Assembly (NCBI RefSeq): GCF_029360705.1
Contig: NZ_JARKMX010000008.1
Coordinates: forward strand, 3,851,479 to 3,915,478
Direction of reading: 5' to 3'
Source of the DNA: Paraflavitalea pollutisoli
GTDB taxonomy: Bacteria; Bacteroidota; Bacteroidia; Chitinophagales; Chitinophagaceae
Length of the DNA: 64,000 nucleotides
The notes beneath the pieces were generated by a model. It did not search any database. It saw only the letters and a program-made list of their open reading frames with translations, and was not told the DNA's origin. Positions within the stretch are counted from its first letter, which is position 1, and every line of letters begins with the position of its first letter. Below are positions 28,014 through 35,133 of the stretch, one piece after another. The position numbers were made by a program, and so were the translations under genes.

Positions 28014-28741
28014 AGCTTCAGTTTTTTGAACAGGAATTCGGGGATCGACTTAATGATCAGCATGATCCATCGCCAGAACCATTTCACATACACCACGTTC
28101 TTTTTCTTATCCACTGCCTTGAACACCGTATTGGCCACTGCTTCGGGCTGCGCCGTCAGCAAGGGTGGCAGGGTCAAATTTTCTGTCATACGGGTGTACA
28201 CGAAACCCGGCTGCACCGTCACTACATGTACCTGCTCGTGAAACATACGGTTGCGCAGGCCCGATAAGTAGGCGGTAAAACCTGCTTTGGCGCTGCCGTA
28301 GATATAATTGCTTTGACGTCCCCGTTCTCCGGCTACAGAACTAATGCCTGCGATCACTCCTTTCTTTTGGGCAGCATAGTAGTTGCTCACCACGTTGAGG
28401 ATCGATACAGCGCCGGTATAATTGGTGTGGATGATCTTTTCGCTTTCGGACCAGTTGGCACGGGCCGTTTCGTTTTCGCCCAGGTAGCCAAATACACAGA
28501 TGGTGATATCGGGCTTTACAGGCAGGCTATCGAAGAAAGCCTGGTGACTGGTAAACTGCAGGGCATCGAACTCATAGGCCGTGCAGGTGGTATTGTAGCG
28601 GATAGCGATATCCGATTCGAGGGCTTTCAGCCTTTGTACGTTGCGGGCAGCCAGTTGTATCGCATGCCCTGCTGAAGCATACTTTTTAGCGATGGCCACA
28701 GCCATATCCGACGCAGCGCCTAAGATCAATACGGTCGACAT
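28010..28741 (-). CDS. SDR oxidoreductase, DprE2-like
   Basis: Short-chain dehydrogenase of 243 aa. The N-terminal cofactor motif is LILGAASDMA (residues 5-14), a TGxxxGxG variant. The catalytic Ser lies in GISSVAGERG (134/135), and the YxxxK pair is Y148/K152. In the mycobacterial pathway DprE2 reduces the 2'-keto intermediate made by DprE1 to the arabinose configuration. Here the gene starts 10 bp after the DprE1-like gene and overlaps the HAD gene by 4 bp, so the same partnership is likely. Assignment to DprE2 rather than generic SDR depends on this context. Confidence 0.85.
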   Translation of the reverse strand: MSTVLILGAASDMAVAIAKKYASAGHAIQLAARNVQRLKALESDIAIRYNTTCTAYEFDALQFTSHQAFFDSLPVKPDITICVFGYLGENETARANWSESEKIIHTNYTGAVSILNVVSNYYAAQKKGVIAGISSVAGERGRQSNYIYGSAKAGFTAYLSGLRNRMFHEQVHVVTVQPGFVYTRMTENLTLPPLLTAQPEAVANTVFKAVDKKKNVVYVKWFWRWIMLIIKSIPEFLFKKLKL

Positions 28742-28751
28742 TCGATACGTT

Positions 28752-30089
28752 TCAATTGTTGGTGGTCAATAATAAGCGATCCGATTGGGTAGAACGTATC
28801 TTACCGTCCGGGTTATATTTCTTTACGATCTCTTTAAAAGCAGACAACCTGGGGTAGCCGGCTTCCAGCACCCCGGGCTTCATACGGGCATCTTTACTCA
28901 TGTACAAACGACCGCCATGCTGCAGCACGATCTGGTCCAGCTCGTCGAGGAATTCGAAGAGCCCTTGGCGTACCGGTATGTCCAGGGCCAGCGTGTATCC
29001 TTCTTCGGGGAAGGAGATCAGGCTGTCCTGTTCACCAAACACTTTGAGTACCGCCAGGAAGGAACCGATGCCCTTGTCGCTGATGCGCTGCAGGATCTCG
29101 ATCAGTCCCTGCTTGGCATGCATCGGCACTACAAACTGGTATTGAATAAAGCCCTTCTTACCATAACCCCGGTTCCAGTGCAGGATGGCGTCGAGCGGGT
29201 AAAAGAAAGGTTCGTACCCTACTACGTTGTTGATCTCCTTTTTGAAGTTCTTACCGTAGTACAGGAAGTTGAAGGCTTTTACCGTGAAGGTGTTCAACAC
29301 CCAGGAGGGCAGGTTGAAGGGAAAGGTGATCTGCTTCTTTTTGGGCAACTTCAGCGGTTCCCGCTCCTGCAGGGCATCGAGGTCGGTTACTTTGGCGTGC
29401 TCACCCAGGATCAGGATGCTGCGGCCAAAGCCCTTGCCTTTCTTAAGGCAATCGATCCAGGCTACGGAGTAAGTATAGTGTTTGTACTCCTCAAACAATT
29501 GCAGCACGTGCTCGAGGTTATCGGCTTTGATCTGCTTTTGTTTGATGTACGAGGTTTCAATTTTCTTGAGGCGGAACTTCACGCGACTGATTAGGCCGGT
29601 CAATCCCATACCACCGCAGGTAGCCTCAAACAGGTCGCCGTATTGGGTGGGCGAGCAGGTGAGCATCCGTCCATCCGACAGTACTACATCCATGTCGACG
29701 ATGTGGTTGGAGAAAGAGCCATCTACATGGTGGTTTTTGCCATGTACATCGCTGCCCACGGCGCCGCCTACGGTGATGAATTTGGTGCCCGGTGTTACAG
29801 GCAGGAACCAACCTTTGGGCACAATGACCTCCAGTATCTTGTCCAGCATCAGGCCGCTCTGGCATTCAAACACACCGGCCTGCGTATCGAAAGAAAGGAT
29901 CTTGTCGTATTTGAGGGTGGAAATAGTTTGCCCTCCGAGGGAAGCATCGCCATAACAACGGCCATTGCCCCGGGGGATAAAGTGGGCGGCCTCTTTTACC
30001 ATTTGCTGCAACTGATCATCGAAGCTGAACTGTTGTTCATTGCTTTCCATGACCGGGTAATTTCCCCAGTTGGCGATTTCTTTTTTCAT
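28752..30089 (-). CDS. FAD-linked oxidase, DprE1-like (polyprenylphosphoryl-ribose 2'-oxidase)
   Basis: Vanillyl-alcohol-oxidase-fold flavoenzyme of 445 aa. The FAD part has RGNGRCYGDASLGG (40-53), PGTKFITVGGAVGSDVHGKN (100-119) and then GSFSNH, which match DprE1 closely. The C-terminal active site keeps Lys399 (GGRLYMSKDAR), equivalent to the catalytic Lys418 of the M. tuberculosis enzyme. The Cys387 that benzothiazinones attack is Ala368 here (GYTLALDIPV). The predicted reaction is oxidation of the 2'-OH of a polyprenyl-phosphoryl ribofuranose. It lies between the UbiA gene (15 bp) and the SDR gene (10 bp). Confidence 0.9.
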   Translation of the reverse strand: MKKEIANWGNYPVMESNEQQFSFDDQLQQMVKEAAHFIPRGNGRCYGDASLGGQTISTLKYDKILSFDTQAGVFECQSGLMLDKILEVIVPKGWFLPVTPGTKFITVGGAVGSDVHGKNHHVDGSFSNHIVDMDVVLSDGRMLTCSPTQYGDLFEATCGGMGLTGLISRVKFRLKKIETSYIKQKQIKADNLEHVLQLFEEYKHYTYSVAWIDCLKKGKGFGRSILILGEHAKVTDLDALQEREPLKLPKKKQITFPFNLPSWVLNTFTVKAFNFLYYGKNFKKEINNVVGYEPFFYPLDAILHWNRGYGKKGFIQYQFVVPMHAKQGLIEILQRISDKGIGSFLAVLKVFGEQDSLISFPEEGYTLALDIPVRQGLFEFLDELDQIVLQHGGRLYMSKDARMKPGVLEAGYPRLSAFKEIVKKYNPDGKIRSTQSDRLLLTTNN

Positions 30090-30104
30090 GCGAACAGACC
30101 TTTT

Positions 30105-31007
30105 TTATTTGAACACCGTGATATCCTTCATATAAAGGATAAAATAAAAACTGGCCATCCATAGAACGAGGGTAAGCTGAATAAAACGGTCTTTGTAAAG
30201 GATTTCGGTAGGTGACCCGGCCTGGTTCATCACAAAAGTGATCTGCAAATAACGCATGATGCCGGCGATCACGAATAGGGAGGTATAATATAAACGGTGA
30301 CCAAACTGCTTGTACAGGTCGCCGGATACGGTATAATTAATATAAGCTACGATCAGGATCGCACAGAACAACCCGAGCAGGGTATTGAGAAATTCGAGGC
30401 TGTAGCCCTTGATCGATTTGCGCATGTCGGCGCCGGTAGCCACTTTCAGCATAACATCATCGCGGCGCTTTGCGATGGCCATGAACAGGGCGAGCAGGAA
30501 GGTCATGATGATCAGCCACTCGGAGGTATGGATACCGCCCAGGATGGCGCCACCCTTTACCCGCAGTACAAAACCCGTGGAAACCAGGATGATATCCAGG
30601 ATGGAGATGTTCTTGAGGCCAAAACAATACCCCAGGTTGATCACATAATAAATACCGGTGATCAGCAAGAACTTACAGGTAGGGTCGAGCAAATAGCTGA
30701 GCCCCAGGCCAGCGATGGCCAGGAAGATGCAAATAGTCAGTCCGACTTCTTTCTTTACTTTGCCGGAAGCCATAGGCCGCTTGCACTTTTTGGGATGCTT
30801 GCGGTCATCTTCGATGTCCCTGTAATCGTTAAGAATATAGATACTACTGGCAAGGAAGCTAAAAGCGGCGAATCCGCCGATCAGCAATAAGAATTGCTCT
30901 TGAAGCTCCAGGGGGTCAAACAGTTTACCTGCAAAGAAAGAGGGGATGAACAGGAAAGCGTTTTTTGCCCAATCTTTCGGTCGTAATAGTTTAATATAAT
31001 CCCGCAT
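30105..31007 (-). CDS. UbiA-family prenyltransferase, polyprenyl-phosphate phosphoribosyltransferase-like
   Basis: Integral membrane protein of 300 aa with about 8-9 helices. The first Asp-rich motif NDYRDIEDDRKHPKKCKRP (60-78) has the NDxxDxxxDRxHPxKxxRP form typical of decaprenyl-phosphate phosphoribosyltransferase (Rv3806c type), not of quinone or heme prenyltransferases. The second motif region contains DMRKSIKGYSLEFL. It would couple PRPP to a polyprenyl phosphate. It is the first gene of the minus-strand unit UbiA-DprE1-SDR-HAD, divergent from the membrane protein gene at 31260. Confidence 0.88.
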   Translation of the reverse strand: MRDYIKLLRPKDWAKNAFLFIPSFFAGKLFDPLELQEQFLLLIGGFAAFSFLASSIYILNDYRDIEDDRKHPKKCKRPMASGKVKKEVGLTICIFLAIAGLGLSYLLDPTCKFLLITGIYYVINLGYCFGLKNISILDIILVSTGFVLRVKGGAILGGIHTSEWLIIMTFLLALFMAIAKRRDDVMLKVATGADMRKSIKGYSLEFLNTLLGLFCAILIVAYINYTVSGDLYKQFGHRLYYTSLFVIAGIMRYLQITFVMNQAGSPTEILYKDRFIQLTLVLWMASFYFILYMKDITVFK

Positions 31008-31259
31008 TGATAGTCAATTCCGGGCACAAGATACTGCACAAAAACCTGTCATGCAAGCCCCGTCCCTATTCCGGGCCTATGATTTATCGATTAATTCATT
31101 TGCCTGGGCTGATTTTTACCCAATCTCCCTTAGCAACACGCTAACAATCGCTTATACGCAAAAACAAAGTACAATTACTTTGCAAGTTAGTGGGGCATGG
31201 GCTACTTTCGCAGAACCTTAACCCGGCCTGCCGGTAACGCCTCAATATATTCTACCGAC

Positions 31260-32882
31260 ATGAAAAGACTTTTATCCACTGGAGAGATCCTGATCATCGT
31301 CATTGTTGCCCTGATCCCCATTTTCGCCAGTTTCCCCTACCGTATCAACATCTTTTTATCCTGGGAGGGTGCTTACCGCCTCTACCTGGGGCAAACGCCT
31401 TTCAAGGATTTCGGGATGCCCGTGGGGTATATGTATTGGGTGATCCCGGCCATGTTCTTTAAGATTTTTGGGCCGCAGATGATCACCCTGATCAAAGCGC
31501 AGGCCTTTATCAATATCTGTTCGGGCCTGGCCGTTCGCTCCATTTTCAAGAGCATGGGCGTGCAGCCCGCGGTGCGGTTTTCGGCGGTACTGGTATTCTG
31601 TCTCTCTTATACCTTCTTCAATTACTGGCCCTGGTACAACAATACCGTGATCATGTATGAGCTGGTAGGCCTCGCCTTCCTGATGAAATACATTTTCTCG
31701 AACGCAGCCGGCAAGTGGAAATACTTACTGCTGGTGGCGTCGGGCTTCTTTATCTTCTGCTCTTTCTTTACCAAGCAGGATGGAGGCGCCCTGGGCTTCC
31801 TGATCGCTACGGCCCTGCTGGGTTACCTGGCCCTGGCCCAAAAGCAATGGATGCCCTTGATGATCTTCCTCGGTTCGGTGCTGGTGACGGGCCTGGCGCT
31901 CATACTCCCTGTAACCGGCAGCTTCGGCTATTGGTTCAACCATGGCCAGCCGCCGCATAGCTCCCGTATGTCGATGGGCGATATCCTGGGCGATTTTCTC
32001 GGCGCTTCGCAATGGATCAAGTTTTACATTCTGTTGATCGTGTTGCTGCTGATGGTTGGCATCAAGAACTGGAAAGAATTTTGGCTCGATAAGCAAAAAA
32101 TGATCTTCACCCTGCTGACCTTCGGTATGCTGGCCCAGGCCACCATCTTCCAGGTGACGAGCTATGTTCCGGTCGACAACAATATCTTCTTCCACAGCTT
32201 TGCTTTTGCCTTCTTACTGTCCTTGCTGGCCATGCTGCTGCCGATTTCCTTCGATACCTGGAAACCGGTGCTCATCACGACGGCTGTGGTATTGTTGTGG
32301 TGGAGCCATGTGTACTGGCGTTATATCGACCGCTTCATTTTGAAGTCGGGCGGAGAGACGTATACTACCATGACCCACGAAGGCCTGGTGTATGCCAATG
32401 TGGTGAACCGTAATACGTATATGATCCACCAGGATTCTACGGATATTCCCCTCGATCAGTGGCGGGTACCCAAACTGAAATCTTTCGAAAGGATCATGAT
32501 GCCCAACCCAACGGTAGATGGCATCGAACGGTTGATGAATATGGACCTGGTCAAGAACAACAAGAACCTGAAGGTGCTGAACATGTCGGAGCTGACACCG
32601 CTGGCTGCCGAGATACCTTTTGCGTTGGAAACCGGCCCCGAGTACCCGCTTTGGTTCCATAAAGGCGTGGGCATGTTTGACAAGGAAACGGACATGTTCG
32701 TAAAGCGTATCCAGGACAAGCATTATGACCTGGTGTTGTTTGAATACATTCCTTACCTCAACAATTTCTATCCCTTCAAAGTGCGGGAAGCCTTGCAGGC
32801 CAATTACCGGAAAGTGGATTCTTTTACAGCGCCACGCAAGCCAAGCTCCAGCGCCTGGGTAGAGGTCTACGTTAAACCCTGA
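31260..32882 (+). CDS. Polytopic membrane protein, GT-C glycosyltransferase-like
   Basis: Protein of 540 aa from ATG 31260 (MKRLLSTGEILIIVIVALIP). The frame opens 63 bp earlier at another ATG, but the hydrophobic N-terminus fits the later start. About eleven transmembrane segments occupy residues 8-375. The first outer loop SWEGAYRLYLGQTPFKDF followed by PVGYMYW is typical of GT-C enzymes that use polyprenyl-phosphate sugars. A ~165-residue soluble C-terminal domain follows. It is divergent from the UbiA gene across 252 bp and is a good candidate for the transferase that spends the pentofuranose donor; this is inference. Confidence 0.7.
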   Translation: MKRLLSTGEILIIVIVALIPIFASFPYRINIFLSWEGAYRLYLGQTPFKDFGMPVGYMYWVIPAMFFKIFGPQMITLIKAQAFINICSGLAVRSIFKSMGVQPAVRFSAVLVFCLSYTFFNYWPWYNNTVIMYELVGLAFLMKYIFSNAAGKWKYLLLVASGFFIFCSFFTKQDGGALGFLIATALLGYLALAQKQWMPLMIFLGSVLVTGLALILPVTGSFGYWFNHGQPPHSSRMSMGDILGDFLGASQWIKFYILLIVLLLMVGIKNWKEFWLDKQKMIFTLLTFGMLAQATIFQVTSYVPVDNNIFFHSFAFAFLLSLLAMLLPISFDTWKPVLITTAVVLLWWSHVYWRYIDRFILKSGGETYTTMTHEGLVYANVVNRNTYMIHQDSTDIPLDQWRVPKLKSFERIMMPNPTVDGIERLMNMDLVKNNKNLKVLNMSELTPLAAEIPFALETGPEYPLWFHKGVGMFDKETDMFVKRIQDKHYDLVLFEYIPYLNNFYPFKVREALQANYRKVDSFTAPRKPSSSAWVEVYVKP

Positions 32883-32906
32883 TTAAAATAAGTGTATCGT
32901 TCAATA

Positions 32907-32942
32907 CGAATCGCCGGGCCATGGCCCGGCGATTCGCGTTTT
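32907..32942 (+). terminator. Long perfect-palindrome terminator
   Basis: Positions 32907-32936 are a perfect 30-bp palindrome centred on CCATGG, preceded by AATA and followed by CGTTTTA. It lies 25 bp past the stop of the GT-C-like gene. It shares ATCGCCGGGCC with the terminator at 26057. Confidence 0.8.
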
Positions 32943-33138
32943 ACGGCGCTATTGACAGGTACCGGGCGAGCGGCCACCAACTGGTGCCGGCGGACGATTA
33001 CAGGCCGGAAACCGGTGCCCCGTCGGCATTTCTGGATCCCGGGCCCTTTGATCCACCTGCTACCCGTTTTATATTTCAGAGCAAGTGTGGTTTCCACCGC
33101 CCCCGATATATTTCGTATATTTATTACAAACGCACTCA

Positions 33139-34581
33139 ATGAAGTACCTGTTCTCAGCCTGTATCCTGCTGCTCCTACTGTGCAGCCTTCCCGCCACTGC
33201 GCAAAATCCCGAACAGGAACGGCTGGACCTGCCGGGCGACAACCTCAACCTGTATGCGGTACTGAAGCTTTTCCAGGAATCGCCCACCCTCGAGCAATTT
33301 GAGCGCGCGTTGAACTCCGATTCGGCCAATATCAACAACCTCGATCTCGATGGTGATGAGAAGATCGATTACATCCAGGTAGTCGATAGCCTGGAAGGCG
33401 ATATCCACAACATCATCCTGAAGGTGTATGTGAGCGAGACGGAGGAACAGAACGTTGCCGTGATTATTGTGGAGCGTGACCGCAATGGCGAGGCCAAAGT
33501 GCAGATCGTGGGTGATGAAGACCTGTATGGCAAAGATTATATTGTAGAACCCAATTACTCCAGCGACAATCATCCCGGCGAAACACCCAACCCGGGTTAC
33601 GCGGGTCAGCAGGCGCGGGCCGATGCGCAACCGACCACTACTACCGTCGACCAGCAAGCTGTCAATATTCAATACACCACGACTTACCAGGTAGCAGCCT
33701 GGCCCATCGTATCCTTCATGTATGCACCCGGGTATATGATGTACCGTTCGCCCTGGCATTGGGGATACTATCCACCCTACTGGCGTCCCTGGGCGCCGGT
33801 ATTCTGGCACCAGTACTATGGCTATCATTACTACTGGGATTTCTATTATTTCGGTCATTTTCGCCGGTGGAACTACTACCGGTTTCCGGGATGGCATCAT
33901 TGGTATTATCGTCCAGGCCCGGGTGGGCCCCGCTTCCGGGCTCCGATCGTACATGTTCATATTTCGCGCGGCTATTACAACCGCAGCTATAGTCGTCCCG
34001 ACCTGGCCGGCGCCGGCAGGGACCGGTTCCGGAGAGACAATCCCAAGGCCCCCTCTTTCAACAACCGGCCTCCTTCTTTCGACAACAATGGTCGTCCGCA
34101 GATCACCCGGCCGGCCAGGCCTGGTGGTACCACGCGCCCCATCACCCGACCCGGTGGTGGCAGTACCAGACCCGGCGGCAATGCACGCCCCGGCACCAGG
34201 CCGGTCAATCCTGGCGGCACTACCGCACCCCGTCCCGGTACTACACGGCCGGTCAATCCGGGTGACGGCAATAACCCGGGTACGACAAGACCGGGTACCC
34301 GCCCGGTAAACCCCGGTGGCACAACGCGCCCTGTGAATCCCGGCGGTGGCAGCAATCCAGGCACACCGCGACCAGGAACCACCCGGCCGGTCAATCCCGG
34401 TGGAACGACCCGCCCCGGCACTACGCGACCCGTGAACCCCGGTGGTGGCAGCAACCCGTCTACCCGTCCTTCCACGCGACCAGCCCAGCCTTCCACCCGG
34501 CCGGCGCAACCCAGCACCCGCCCCTCGTCACCGGCCCAGCGGCCTGCTACTTCGCGCCCCACAAGGCCTGGCGGAAAATAG
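33139..34581 (+). CDS. Exported Tyr/Trp/His-rich protein with TRPVNPGG repeats
   Basis: Protein of 480 aa from ATG 33139, where a signal peptide starts (MKYLFSACILLLLLCSLPATA). Residues ~25-160 form a folded, acidic region (LYAVLKLFQESPTLEQFERA, then LDGDEKIDYIQVVDS). Residues ~185-275 are dense in Tyr, Trp, His, Phe and Pro (SPWHWGYYPPYWRPWAPVFW). The last ~150 residues are Arg/Pro/Gly/Thr repeats around TRPVNPGG. I know this kind of protein only as hypothetical in Bacteroidota. The basic, proline-rich tail suggests a periplasmic or surface role, but no function can be assigned. Confidence 0.75.
   Translation: MKYLFSACILLLLLCSLPATAQNPEQERLDLPGDNLNLYAVLKLFQESPTLEQFERALNSDSANINNLDLDGDEKIDYIQVVDSLEGDIHNIILKVYVSETEEQNVAVIIVERDRNGEAKVQIVGDEDLYGKDYIVEPNYSSDNHPGETPNPGYAGQQARADAQPTTTTVDQQAVNIQYTTTYQVAAWPIVSFMYAPGYMMYRSPWHWGYYPPYWRPWAPVFWHQYYGYHYYWDFYYFGHFRRWNYYRFPGWHHWYYRPGPGGPRFRAPIVHVHISRGYYNRSYSRPDLAGAGRDRFRRDNPKAPSFNNRPPSFDNNGRPQITRPARPGGTTRPITRPGGGSTRPGGNARPGTRPVNPGGTTAPRPGTTRPVNPGDGNNPGTTRPGTRPVNPGGTTRPVNPGGGSNPGTPRPGTTRPVNPGGTTRPGTTRPVNPGGGSNPSTRPSTRPAQPSTRPAQPSTRPSSPAQRPATSRPTRPGGK
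34126..34578 (+). repeat. In-frame TRPVNPGG-type coding repeats
   Basis: A run of irregular repeats, consensus (G)TTRPVNPGGG(S/N)NPGTxRPGTRP, degrading at the end to STRPAQP units. At DNA level the unit CGGCCGGTCAATCC and its variants recur. Such arrays vary in copy number between strains by slippage. Confidence 0.75.
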
Positions 34582-35046
34582 GCGAACAGGCCGTGCGAAG
34601 CCCGCCCGCTGGTCGTCGACTGGACGGCAACCGGGCACCAACAGCTATTTCCGACCGCATTTACTGTCCCGTCCTGAAATCGCTTTACAGTATTGGGTAG
34701 GCTGTATATACAATTAAATTTACCCAATCATGCATGTAAAGAAGAAAGGCCCTGATAATAGCCCTGCCGGGTCATAACAACTGCCTAAGGGTCTGTAGGG
34801 GCAGCATGGCGGCAACCCCTTACCTGTCAACTATTTCCAGGGGCAAACACTTATGAAAATGCGCCTTTACTACGGGAGCGGTACGGGAGCGCTATGGGAG
34901 CGGCCTTATAGCGGTAACGGCGCCGTACGGGAACGAGCCGTCAAAAATGCTTCATCCGCCCAGGTCCCTGCAACCTTTCCGGCCCTCAACCGTCTATCTC
35001 CCGACACACGCCCGGAAATTCCCGTCCGGACGCTTATTTTTGCGCT
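34582..35046. other. Intergenic region before recG with 11-bp tandem repeat
   Basis: 465 bp lacking a convincing gene. At 34870-34902 three near-identical 11-mers follow each other: CTACGGGAGCG, GTACGGGAGCG and CTATGGGAGCG. A frame at 34853-35107 crosses this repeat, but its composition is not protein-like. The 3' end holds a TAnnTTTG element ahead of recG. Confidence 0.5.
35035..35042 (+). promoter_or_regulatory. Possible recG -7 element
   Basis: TATTTTTG matches the TAnnTTTG consensus exactly, but I see no TTTG at the -33 spacing, so the call is weak. If used, transcription would start near 35050, before the recG coding frame is needed. Confidence 0.35.
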
Positions 35047-35133
35047 AAAGAATTTATTATCAGCAGCCGAGGCACCCATATACTGGCCAACCCCATCGAA
35101 TACCTGAAAGGCGTAGGCCCCCAGCGGGCAGAA

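Noticed and set aside
33175-34509. 444-codon minus-strand frame opposite the TRPVNPGG protein
   Set aside because: It arises from the repeat DNA. The plus-strand product has a proper signal peptide and the antisense one has no start region or domain.
34126-34578. Possible CRISPR or intergenic satellite
   Set aside because: Units are irregular, have no unique spacers and translate in frame as TRPVNPGG repeats of an exported protein.
34853-35107. 84-codon frame before recG
   Set aside because: It begins inside the 11-bp tandem repeat, has no protein-like features and overlaps the upstream part of the recG frame.
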